Shown: positions 1-5,543, numbered from the stretch's first letter. The stretch: 7,225 nt of DNA from Dyella_B sp035508675 (GCF_035508675.1 NZ_DATJMN010000048.1:1-7225), one strand, 5' to 3'. Program-made: numbers and translations. Notes: generated by a model not told the origin, from the letters alone.

Positions 1-175
1 CCGGTGCGCGCCCTTTCTTTTTATGCCGCAAGGGCGAATGGATTGCGAAGTGTTTTGTCCAATGAAGCACAGTGAGCAGGAACCACAAACAACAACGGCT
101 GGCATACCTCATGGCATACCAGCCGTGCTTGCTTGCAGATAAGCTTCCTTAAATCAGCAGCTTACATGATCTCAA
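1..175. other. Intergenic left edge, no recognisable gene
   Basis: No frame here gives a recognisable protein. The plus strand has short open stretches entering from the window edge (for example one of 24 codons ending in TGA at 73-75), but none resembles a known C-terminus. The stretch from about 40 to 175 looks AT-richer than the rest of the window. It contains an inverted repeat at 9-15/30-36 (7 bp arms, 14-nt loop) and the hairpin at 97-124 listed separately. It lies on the 3' side of tRNA-Ser, a place where integrated elements often begin, but no integrase or second att copy is visible. Confidence 0.5.
97..124 (-). terminator. Possible intrinsic terminator of tRNA-Ser
   Basis: Read on the minus strand, GGCTGG and CCAGCC form a 6-bp outer stem. 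It continues inward with two 2-bp helices separated by mismatches, around a 4-nt loop. The next bases on the minus strand are GTTGTTGTTTG, which is T-rich but not a pure T tract. The hairpin begins about 50 nt beyond the 3' end of tRNA-Ser, so it is the best candidate for ending that transcript. The mismatches and interrupted T run make it weaker than the terminator at 5077-5100. The same bases also contain two direct copies of TGGCATACC (100-108 and 112-120), so a role as a protein-binding site is possible. Confidence 0.45.
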
Positions 176-265
<90 letters not shown>

Positions 266-298
266 GAAAGGGTGCGCTACGGGCCGCGCGAGCCGAAC

Positions 299-327
299 AT
301 GATACGTGGTGGGCGTGGCTGTGACAA
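299..327 (-). promoter_or_regulatory. Sigma70-type promoter of tRNA-Ser
   Basis: On the minus strand, TTGTCA (322-327) and TATCAT (299-304) are separated by exactly 17 bp. This matches the TTGACA/TATAAT consensus at five of six and four of six positions. The predicted transcript start is near 291-292, giving a leader of about 26 nt before the tRNA. The -35 box lies only 8 bp beyond the lepB stop, so the promoter fills the lepB-tRNA gap. The tRNA therefore does not depend on read-through from lepB. The assignment is by inspection only. Confidence 0.7.
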
Positions 328-334
328 CAGGTTC

Positions 335-1024
335 CTAGCGGATCTGGGCACTGTCGAGCCGGGCTCCCAGCCGCTGCATGCGGGGCAGGTAGTGGCGGTC
401 CGGATCCAGTGACAGCGCTACATAGCGGGAACGCCCGACGATTTCATGGCGCGGAAAGAAGCCCAAGTAGCGCGAGTCCATGCTGTTGTCGCGGTTGTCC
501 CCCAGCAAGAGGTATTGGCCGGCGGGTACGGTGACGGGGCCGAAGTCGCGTGCTTCGCTCGGGCGGTAGAGCGAAAGCCGGATGAGATGCTGCATGCCGC
601 CCATCCGCTCCACTTCGTAGCGGGCCGGATCCTGCAGATCGTCAGGGATGCCGGTGACTGTCGCCGGCGAATAGCGGGCGGCGGCGCCGTTCACATAGAG
701 CACGTTATCGCGCATGGCCACGACGTCGCCAGGAATGCCGATCACGCGTTTCACCAGCTTCTCGTTGGCCGCGTGCGAGTCGAGCACGACGATATCCCCG
801 CGTTGCGGGTCGGCTAAATGAATGAGCGATAGGTGGGTAAACGGTACGCGGATGTCGTAGGCCGCTTTGTCGACCAGGATGCGGTCTCCGACCTGGATGG
901 TGGGTTCCATCGAAGGGGTCGGCACCACGTTCCAGTCGGCGAGGGCGCTGCGGAACGTGAGCATGCCGAGCATGAAGACGAAGAAGCCTTTGTTGCGGGA
1001 CAGGAAGGACAAGGCTTGGCGCAT
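335..1024 (-). CDS. lepB: Signal peptidase I (S26 family), short paralog
   Basis: This 229-aa membrane protease would cleave signal peptides from exported preproteins on the outer face of the inner membrane. The catalytic serine lies in PTPSMEPT (Ser38) and the general-base lysine in KRVIGIPGD (Lys92). The C-terminal signature GDNRDNSMDSR spans about 175-185. There is a single N-terminal hydrophobic segment (about 13-29), whereas E. coli LepB (324 aa) has two, so this looks like the shorter form often present beside a canonical lepB elsewhere. I chose the ATG at 1022-1024 because AAGGGG lies 6 nt upstream and the protein then starts MRQALSFLSRNKGFF. An in-frame ATG at 1138 would add 38 residues with no family likeness. 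The gene lies 118 bp downstream of ppsA on the same strand. The family is certain; the symbol is by similarity, and whether a second lepB exists cannot be seen here. Confidence 0.92.
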   Translation of the reverse strand: MRQALSFLSRNKGFFVFMLGMLTFRSALADWNVVPTPSMEPTIQVGDRILVDKAAYDIRVPFTHLSLIHLADPQRGDIVVLDSHAANEKLVKRVIGIPGDVVAMRDNVLYVNGAAARYSPATVTGIPDDLQDPARYEVERMGGMQHLIRLSLYRPSEARDFGPVTVPAGQYLLLGDNRDNSMDSRYLGFFPRHEIVGRSRYVALSLDPDRHYLPRMQRLGARLDSAQIR

Positions 1025-1030
1025 GGCATA

Positions 1031-1036
1031 CCCCTT
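1031..1036 (-). promoter_or_regulatory. Ribosome binding site fixing the lepB start
   Basis: The minus strand reads AAGGGG, then 6 nt, then ATG (1024). This is a good Shine-Dalgarno match at ordinary spacing and supports the short start over the in-frame ATG at 1138. Confidence 0.7.
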
Positions 1037-1108
1037 GGCTGGCGAGATTGAAGTTCCCGCACACATGGACATCGGGGTTGCAGGGCAAGTTTCGTACCCG
1101 CAAACGCC

Positions 1109-1134
1109 AACGGGGCGATCACCGCCACCCCGTT
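1109..1134 (-). terminator. Hairpin after ppsA, weak terminator or attenuator
   Basis: Nine bases beyond the ppsA stop, the minus strand has AACGGGG and CCCCGTT arms (7 bp, 12-nt loop). An alternative fold pairs GGCG with CGCC inside AACGG/CCGTT. The bases that follow (GGCGTTTGCGG) lack a T tract, so complete intrinsic termination is unlikely. It could protect the ppsA 3' end or partly limit read-through into lepB. No convincing promoter was found for lepB in the 118-bp gap. Confidence 0.35.
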
Positions 1135-1142
1135 GCAAGATC

Positions 1143-3518
1143 TCAGGCCGCGGCTTTCTTTTTCGCCAGCCGCAACCAGGTATCCACCACGGTATCGGGG
1201 TTGAGCGATACCGACTCGATGCCCTGGTCCATCAGCCACTCGGCCAGGTCTGGGTGATCAGACGGGCCTTGGCCGCAGATGCCGATGTACTTGCCGCGCG
1301 CACGCGCCGTCTTGATCGCCATCGCCAGCAGCTTTTTCACTGCCGGATCGCGCTCGTCAAACAGGTGGGCCACCACACTGGAGTCGCGGTCCAGGCCAAG
1401 CGTGAGCTGGGTGAGATCGTTCGAGCCAATCGAGAAGCCGTCGAAGATGTCGAGGAATTCATCCGCCAGCAGCGCGTTCGACGGCAGCTCGCACATCATG
1501 ATGACCTTGAGGTCATGCTCGCCTTGCTTGAGGCCGTTCTTGGCCAGTACCTCGATCACTTTGCGGCCTTCGCCGAGCGTGCGTACGAATGGAATCATCA
1601 CCCATACGTTGGTGAGGCCCATCACTTCGCGAACGTGTTTCACGGCTTTGCATTCCAAGCCGAACGATTCGGCAAAGCCGGCATCGACGTAACGACTGGC
1701 GCCGCGGTAGCCGATCATCGGGTTTTCTTCGTGCGGCTCGTAGCGCTGGCCGCCCAGCAGGTTGGCGTACTCGTTGGATTTGAAATCCGACAGGCGCACG
1801 ATCACCGGTTTGGGATAGACCGAGGCGGCGATGGTGGCGATGCCTTCGGCCAGGCGATCGACGTAGAAGCTCACCGGATCCTTGTAGCCGGCAATGCGCG
1901 CATCGATCTTCGCCTTGGTCTCCGCATCCTGCTTGCCGTATTCCAGCAGGGCTTTCGGATGCACGCCGATGTGGCTGGCGATGATCATTTCCAGGCGCGC
2001 CAGGCCAATGCCTGCGTTGGGCAGCATGCCGAAGTCGAACGCGCGCTCCGGGTTGGCCACGTTCATCATGATCTTCAGCGGCGCTTCGGGCATCGCGCCG
2101 AGATCGGCGGTGACGCGGTCGAACTTCAGCCGGCCTTCGTAGATCGTGCCGGTGTCGCCTTCGGCGCAGGAAACGGTCACCTCATGGCCATCGGGGATCG
2201 TATCCAGTGCGTGGCCGGTGCCGACCACGGCGGGTACGCCCAGTTCACGTGCAATGATCGCGGCGTGGCAGGTACGGCCGCCGCGATTGGTGACGATGGC
2301 TGAGGCGCGCTTCATCACCGGCTCCCAATCCGGGTCGGTCATGTCGGCGACCAGCACGTCGCCCTGCTGCACTTTGTTCATGTCGGCGAGCGAGCGGATC
2401 ACGCGTGCCTTGCCGCTGCCGATCTTCTGGCCGATCGCGCGACCTTCCGCCAGCACCTTGCCCTTTTCGTTGAGATGGAAACGCTCCAATTGCGTGGCAT
2501 GTGCGCGCGATTTCACCGTTTCCGGGCGCGCCTGCACGATGTAGAGCTTGCCGGTGTTGCCGTCTTTCGCCCATTCGATGTCCATCGGGCGCTGGTAGTG
2601 CTGTTCGATCACCAGCGCCTGCTTGGCCAGTTCCTGCACGTCTTCGTCGGTGATACAGAAGCGATTGCGATCGGTGATCGGCGTTTCTTCAATGCGCACG
2701 CGCTCGCCCGGCGTGTTCGAGTAAACCATGCGCTGCTGTTTAGCGCCGAGGCTGCGACGCAGCACGGCCGGCTTGCCCGCCTTCAGCGTGGGCTTGAAGA
2801 CGTAGAACTCATCTGGATTGACCGCGCCTTGCACCACCATTTCGCCCAGGCCATAGCTGCCGGTAACGAACACCACCTCGCGGAAGCCGGACTCGGTATC
2901 GAGCGTGAACAACACGCCTGCGGCACCCACATCCGAGCGCACCATCAACTGCACGCCCGCGGAAAGGAACACGTCTTCGTGCTTGAAACCCTGGTGCACG
3001 CGGTAAGCGATGGCGCGATCGTTGTACAGCGAGGCGAAGACTTCCTTCACCTTGTGCAGTACGTCGTCGATGCCCACCACGTTGAGGAAGGTTTCCTGCT
3101 GGCCGGCGAAGGAAGCGTCCGGCAGGTCTTCCGCGGTGGCGGAGGAGCGCACTGCCACCGCGATATTGTCGGCGCCTGCATCCTTGCACAACTTGGCGTA
3201 GGCATCACGGATGGCGTGCTCAAGGTCGGCGGGCAGGGCGGTATCGACGATCCAGCCGCGGATTTCCTTGCCGCCGGCAACCAGCGCATCCACATCGTCG
3301 ACGTCCAGCGAGGTCAGCCGTTCGGCGATCCGTTTCGACAGGCCGCTTTTTTCGAGGTACTGCTGGAAAGCCTGGGCCGTGGTGGCGAATCCGCCGGGCA
3401 CCGACACCCCCAGTTGAGCCAGGTTACCGATCATTTCGCCGAGCGACGCATTCTTGCCGCCGACTTTGCCAAGGTCGGTCATGCGCAGTTGGTCGAGCCA
3501 AAGCACCAGATCGTTCAA
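1143..3518 (-). CDS. ppsA: Phosphoenolpyruvate synthase
   Basis: This cytoplasmic enzyme converts pyruvate, ATP and water to PEP, AMP and phosphate, feeding gluconeogenesis. The product is 791 aa, against 792 in E. coli. The N-terminal ATP-binding domain covers about 1-340 and opens with VLWLDQLRMTDLGKVGGKNASLGEM. The swivelling phosphohistidine domain carries GGRTCHA with the phosphorylated His418. The C-terminal PEP/pyruvate TIM barrel contains GSNDLTQ (698-704) and ICGQGPSDHP with the catalytic Cys748. Thr416, two residues before the histidine, corresponds to the residue that PpsR modifies in other bacteria. The start is a TTG at 3516-3518: GAGGAG sits 6 nt upstream and the family N-terminus begins exactly there. 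An in-frame ATG at 3620 would add 34 unrelated residues. The gene diverges from its regulator ppsR across a 227-bp gap. No damage is visible. Confidence 0.97.
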   Translation of the reverse strand: MNDLVLWLDQLRMTDLGKVGGKNASLGEMIGNLAQLGVSVPGGFATTAQAFQQYLEKSGLSKRIAERLTSLDVDDVDALVAGGKEIRGWIVDTALPADLEHAIRDAYAKLCKDAGADNIAVAVRSSATAEDLPDASFAGQQETFLNVVGIDDVLHKVKEVFASLYNDRAIAYRVHQGFKHEDVFLSAGVQLMVRSDVGAAGVLFTLDTESGFREVVFVTGSYGLGEMVVQGAVNPDEFYVFKPTLKAGKPAVLRRSLGAKQQRMVYSNTPGERVRIEETPITDRNRFCITDEDVQELAKQALVIEQHYQRPMDIEWAKDGNTGKLYIVQARPETVKSRAHATQLERFHLNEKGKVLAEGRAIGQKIGSGKARVIRSLADMNKVQQGDVLVADMTDPDWEPVMKRASAIVTNRGGRTCHAAIIARELGVPAVVGTGHALDTIPDGHEVTVSCAEGDTGTIYEGRLKFDRVTADLGAMPEAPLKIMMNVANPERAFDFGMLPNAGIGLARLEMIIASHIGVHPKALLEYGKQDAETKAKIDARIAGYKDPVSFYVDRLAEGIATIAASVYPKPVIVRLSDFKSNEYANLLGGQRYEPHEENPMIGYRGASRYVDAGFAESFGLECKAVKHVREVMGLTNVWVMIPFVRTLGEGRKVIEVLAKNGLKQGEHDLKVIMMCELPSNALLADEFLDIFDGFSIGSNDLTQLTLGLDRDSSVVAHLFDERDPAVKKLLAMAIKTARARGKYIGICGQGPSDHPDLAEWLMDQGIESVSLNPDTVVDTWLRLAKKKAAA

Positions 3519-3524
3519 GGGGGT

Positions 3525-3530
3525 CTCCTC
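3525..3530 (-). promoter_or_regulatory. Strong ribosome binding site for the ppsA TTG start
   Basis: The minus strand reads GAGGAG, then ACCCCC, then TTG. The six-base purine match at 6-nt spacing decides the start at 3518. A strong site may also compensate for the weak TTG start codon. Confidence 0.75.
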
Positions 3531-3562
3531 AAAGAGCTTTAATGAAAAAAGCAGGCAGCCAT

Positions 3563-3578
3563 ACCGGACGAAACCGGT
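3563..3578. promoter_or_regulatory. Dyad ACCGG-N6-CCGGT upstream of ppsA
   Basis: Perfect 5-bp inverted arms (3563-3567 and 3574-3578) are separated by ACGAAA. An outer AUACC/GGUAU pairing is also possible in a ppsA leader transcript. The dyad lies 45-60 bp upstream of the ppsA start, just downstream of a candidate promoter (3593-3622), a place where a repressor or leader structure could act. It does not match the Cra/FruR consensus known for enterobacterial ppsA. The function is inferred only from position and symmetry. Confidence 0.3.
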
Positions 3579-3592
3579 CGCATAAGACTGGT

Positions 3593-3622
3593 ATTGTCCG
3601 CTTTCGATGGTGCGCGGCACAA
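3593..3622 (-). promoter_or_regulatory. Candidate ppsA promoter
   Basis: On the minus strand, TTGTGC (3617-3622) and GACAAT (3593-3598) are separated by 18 bp. The match is three of six at -35 and four of six at -10, so this is a weak candidate. It would place the transcript start near 3586 and give a leader of about 68 nt containing the ACCGG dyad. No better sigma70 site was found in the gap. Confidence 0.28.
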
Positions 3623-3640
3623 GAAGACCATTGCAATCGC

Positions 3641-3652
3641 GTGGCGCGCCAC
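3641..3652. promoter_or_regulatory. 12-bp perfect palindrome GTGGCGCGCCAC
   Basis: A perfect 12-bp palindrome lies in the ppsA-ppsR divergent region, roughly midway between the two start codons. It lies upstream of both candidate promoters (3593-3622 and 3682-3710), where a dimeric regulator could control both genes. GC-rich genomes produce such palindromes by chance, so this is only a candidate operator. Confidence 0.25.
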
Positions 3653-3681
3653 CTGCATACCAGTCAGATAAAAGTCAAGCA

Positions 3682-3710
3682 AAGACAGGGCTTCGCGCTT
3701 GGGTTATGGT
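3682..3710 (+). promoter_or_regulatory. Candidate ppsR promoter
   Basis: AAGACA (3682-3687) and TATGGT (3705-3710) are separated by 17 bp, each matching four of six consensus positions. The predicted transcript start is near 3717, leaving a leader of about 29 nt before the ppsR ATG. The spacing and position are good, but the boxes are only moderate. Confidence 0.35.
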
Positions 3711-3745
3711 GCCAGCCAAGGATCCATGCCGCCCACGGAAAACGT

Positions 3746-4561
3746 ATGCAACGCACGGTTTTTTTCATTTCCGATTCCACTGGTATTACGGCCGAGACGA
3801 TCGGAAACAGCATTCTTGCCCAGTTTGAGGGGGTGCAGTTCGAAAAACACCGTTTGCCCTTCATCGATGACCCTCACAAGGCAGAGAATGCCGCGCTACG
3901 CATCAAGACCCGGTATGCACAAAGCGGGCAGCGGCCGATCGTGGTCAACACCATGGCGGACCCCGCGCTGTGCGAGATCGTGGCGACCAGTGGCGCTTTA
4001 ATGCTGGATGTGTTCGCGCCGTTCATCGGCCCGCTGGAGGATGAGCTGGGTACCCGTCATTCGGGTGCCGTGAACCGTTCGCATGGCCTGGTGGATTTCG
4101 CCAAGTACGAGGCGCGCATCAACGCCACCAACTACGCCTTGAGCCACGACGACGGCATGGCCGTGGACTATGCCCAGGCAGATCTGATCCTGATTGGCGT
4201 GTCGCGCTCGGGCAAGACGCCCACGTGCTTGTACATGGCCTTGCATTACGGGGTGTGCGCCGCAAACTACCCCCTGACCGAGGAAGATCTGGATAAGCTC
4301 GAACTCCCCGCCCGCCTGCGTACCAACAAGCACCGCCTGTTCGGCCTCACCATCGAAGCAAAGCGTCTGGCGCAAATTCGCGAAGAGCGGCGCCCGGGCA
4401 GCCGGTATGCCACGCTGAAGCAGTGTCGCTGGGAGCTGGATCAGGCCGATCGGCTGATGCGCCAGGCTGGTATTCCGTATCTGAACACCACGCACGTTTC
4501 GATCGAGGAGATTGCGAGCAAAATCCTCGATCAATTCGGTATCGAAAAAACCATGTATTGA
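3746..4561 (+). CDS. ppsR: PEP synthase regulatory kinase/pyrophosphorylase
   Basis: This 271-aa cytoplasmic protein belongs to the DUF299/PSRP family. Characterised members inactivate PEP synthase by ADP-dependent phosphorylation of a threonine next to the catalytic histidine, and reactivate it by phosphate-dependent removal that releases pyrophosphate. The N-terminus QRTVFFISDSTGITAE is typical, and the P-loop GVSRSGKT is at 151-158. The C-terminal part has the family features NKHRLFGLTI and YLNTTHVSIEEIA. The length agrees with the usual 270-280 aa. The ATG at 3746 has CGGAA 5 nt upstream and begins the family N-terminus. An in-frame ATG at 3542 would add 68 unrelated residues. The divergent neighbour ppsA encodes its expected substrate, whose target Thr416 is intact. 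Related proteins act on PPDK in other organisms, but the ppsA neighbour makes PEP synthase the likely target. Confidence 0.95.
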   Translation: MQRTVFFISDSTGITAETIGNSILAQFEGVQFEKHRLPFIDDPHKAENAALRIKTRYAQSGQRPIVVNTMADPALCEIVATSGALMLDVFAPFIGPLEDELGTRHSGAVNRSHGLVDFAKYEARINATNYALSHDDGMAVDYAQADLILIGVSRSGKTPTCLYMALHYGVCAANYPLTEEDLDKLELPARLRTNKHRLFGLTIEAKRLAQIREERRPGSRYATLKQCRWELDQADRLMRQAGIPYLNTTHVSIEEIASKILDQFGIEKTMY

Positions 4562-4580
4562 CGGAGATATCCCCAACCCT

Positions 4581-5045
4581 ATGAGTGCCGTACTCGACCG
4601 CCGCGCCGCCTTGCTGCCAGGACGCTTTGAGTTCCTGATGGGGCTCTATGCCGAGAATTACCATCGGCTGACGCGTCTGTTCGCGCCGCAACAACTGGAA
4701 CTGGGCGATTACATCTCCGATGTCGACGATGGTCTGCCGGTGCACCTGGTGCTGCAGGAGCGCCATCCGTACACGCTGGAGCTTGAACTCACCTACGGTT
4801 TCGTCGATGCGCAGACCGGACGCCGCACGCCGTCCGCGCAGTTGCGCATGTATAGCGATGCGCACGTCGCCGAGGCCTTGCATTGCCATCCCGGCCGCCA
4901 TCTGTGGCAGGTGCTCGGGCCGTTTCCGCCGGCGCACTCGGTGTTCCAGCATCGCTTGCAGATGAACAGCTTTCTCACTCGATGGCTCGAATATCTGGCC
5001 GAGCAGGGGCATTCGGCAGGAACGCTGGAACGGGTCAGCAAGTAA
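4581..5045 (+). CDS. DUF1249 family protein (YqiB-like)
   Basis: A 154-aa soluble protein of unknown function, resembling the DUF1249 family (E. coli YqiB is about 140 aa). Visible likely conserved stretches are LYAENYHRL (about 22-30), HPYTLELELTY (about 62-72) and LRMYSDAHVAEALHC (about 87-101). No signal peptide, membrane segment or catalytic motif is evident. The start ATG at 4581 is chosen because it lies 19 bp beyond the ppsR stop. The only Shine-Dalgarno candidate, GGAG at 4563-4566, is 14 nt away, longer than usual, so translation may depend on coupling with ppsR. The close spacing suggests one ppsR-DUF1249 transcript. In E. coli yqiB lies near cpdA and nudF instead, so the link to ppsR may be lineage-specific. 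The family call is from recalled similarity. Confidence 0.85.
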   Translation: MSAVLDRRAALLPGRFEFLMGLYAENYHRLTRLFAPQQLELGDYISDVDDGLPVHLVLQERHPYTLELELTYGFVDAQTGRRTPSAQLRMYSDAHVAEALHCHPGRHLWQVLGPFPPAHSVFQHRLQMNSFLTRWLEYLAEQGHSAGTLERVSK

Positions 5046-5076
5046 GGGATGAGGGTGGGTGTTTTTCGCAGGCAAC

Positions 5077-5100
5077 AAAAAACCCGCAACATGCGGGCTT
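5077..5100 (-). terminator. Intrinsic terminator of the tRNA operon, shared with DUF1249
   Basis: The minus strand shows CCCGC-ATGTT-GCGGG, a 5-bp stem extended by a G.U and two A-U pairs with the following T run. The unbroken run TTTTTTG (complement of 5077-5082) directly follows. It begins about 10 nt beyond the tRNA-Asp 3' end, so it ends the tRNA transcript. On the plus strand the same hairpin is followed by CTTCTT, a poorer tract, and lies about 40 bp after the DUF1249 stop. It may therefore also stop the converging ppsR-DUF1249 transcript. Confidence 0.85.
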
Positions 5101-5108
5101 CTTGGAAG

Positions 5109-5185
5109 TGGCGGAGCGGACGGGACTCGAACCCGCGACCTCCGGCGTGACAGGCCAGCATTCTAACCGACTGAACTACCGCTCC
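5109..5185 (-). tRNA. tRNA-Asp, anticodon GTC
   Basis: The minus strand forms a complete 77-nt tRNA. The acceptor stem GGAGCGG (5179-5185) pairs with CCGCTCC (5113-5119), followed by discriminator G and encoded CCA (5109-5111). The anticodon arm CTGGC-CTGTCAC-GCCGG gives anticodon GTC, and the T arm contains GGTTCGAGTCC. It is the last gene of the Ala-Glu-Asp operon, 86 nt after tRNA-Glu and just ahead of the terminator. Confidence 0.97.
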
Positions 5186-5271
5186 ACGTTTTACTGCCTT
5201 CCAGCGCACTCAAGCACACTAAGTCCTTTTCCACTTCATCTCGGCGGCCATCGTTGGCTGACGATTTAAAG
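5186..5271 (-). other. 86-nt internal spacer between tRNA-Glu and tRNA-Asp
   Basis: This spacer is more than ten times longer than the 8-nt spacer between tRNA-Ala and tRNA-Glu. It contains the perfect inverted repeat ATCGT-N6-ACGAT at 5250-5265. No convincing promoter or further tRNA fits. It would be released during tRNA processing as a fragment of about 86 nt. Whether that fragment has any role cannot be told from the sequence. Confidence 0.5.
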
Positions 5272-5347
5272 TGGCGTCCCCACGGGGATTCGAACCCCGG
5301 TCGCCACCGTGAAAGGGTGATGTCCTAGGCCTCTAGACGATGGGGAC
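5272..5347 (-). tRNA. tRNA-Glu, anticodon TTC
   Basis: The minus strand forms a 76-nt tRNA. The acceptor stem GTCCCCA (5341-5347) pairs with TGGGGAC (5276-5282), followed by discriminator G and encoded CCA (5272-5274). The anticodon loop CTTTCAC gives anticodon TTC, and the T arm contains GGTTCGAATCC. It is the middle gene of the operon, 8 nt after tRNA-Ala. Confidence 0.97.
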
Positions 5348-5355
5348 GTATGTGT

Positions 5356-5431
5356 TGGTGGAGCCAGGCGGGATCGAACCGCCGACCTCCTGCATGCCAT
5401 GCAGGCGCTCTCCCAGCTGAGCTATGGCCCC
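5356..5431 (-). tRNA. tRNA-Ala, anticodon GGC
   Basis: The minus strand forms a 76-nt tRNA. GGGGCCA (5425-5431) pairs with TGGCTCC (5360-5366), including the G3.U70 wobble that identifies alanine tRNAs. Discriminator A and encoded CCA (5356-5358) follow. The anticodon arm CCTGC-ATGGCAT-GCAGG gives GGC, and the T arm contains GGTTCGATCC. It is the first gene of the tRNA operon, about 18 bp from the -10 box. Confidence 0.97.
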
Positions 5432-5448
5432 GCCGCTGGAAGCCAGAA

Positions 5449-5477
5449 AGAATAGGGTGGGTCCCGAATTCCGTCAA
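5449..5477 (-). promoter_or_regulatory. Strong sigma70 promoter of the tRNA-Ala-Glu-Asp operon
   Basis: On the minus strand, TTGACG (5472-5477) and TATTCT (5449-5454) are separated by 17 bp, matching the consensus at five of six and four of six positions. The start would be near 5441, leaving a leader of about 10 nt. An A/T tract (5481-5497) directly upstream of the -35 box resembles an UP element, as expected for a stable-RNA promoter. Confidence 0.8.
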
Positions 5478-5480
5478 GCG

Positions 5481-5510
5481 CTTTTTAGGAAAAAGTTCAC
5501 GCGAGGTGAA
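5481..5510. repeat. Two adjacent dyads between tRNA operon and antiporter
   Basis: CTTTTT-AGG-AAAAAG (5481-5495) is immediately followed by TTCAC-GCGAG-GTGAA (5496-5510), both perfect inverted repeats. The first overlaps the likely UP element of the tRNA promoter. Either could be a binding site for a nucleoid or regulatory protein, or could affect the divergent antiporter gene. The function is not shown. Confidence 0.4.
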
Positions 5511-5543
5511 TCGCGCCGGCAGCGATGGCGGTCTGCGGCGCAC

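Noticed and set aside
9..36. Inverted repeat CGCCCTT/AAGGGCG as a terminator
   Set aside because: The loop is 14 nt and neither strand has a T tract after the stem, so it does not look like an intrinsic terminator.
1025..1138. 38-residue N-terminal extension of the signal peptidase from an ATG at 1138
   Set aside because: The extension overlaps the hairpin after ppsA and has no family likeness. The ATG at 1024 has a good ribosome site and a typical N-terminus.
867..2303. Long plus-strand open frame (478 codons) antisense to ppsA and lepB
   Set aside because: It lies opposite two clear genes, its product resembles no family, and it is rich in His, Arg and Ala as expected from the complement of GC-rich codons. 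It is a shadow of the real genes.
2475..3542. Second plus-strand open frame (355 codons) antisense to ppsA
   Set aside because: It has the same antisense composition pattern, no ribosome site and no recognisable motif, and sits entirely over the conserved N-terminal half of ppsA.
3631..3661. TTGCAA with a CATACC box as a ppsR promoter flanking the 12-bp palindrome
   Set aside because: The -10 box matches only three of six positions and the spacing is 19 bp. The site at 3682-3710 fits better.
3542..3745. 68-residue N-terminal extension of PpsR from an ATG at 3542
   Set aside because: It would cover the divergent regulatory region and does not resemble PpsR proteins, which begin at MQRTVFFISDSTG.
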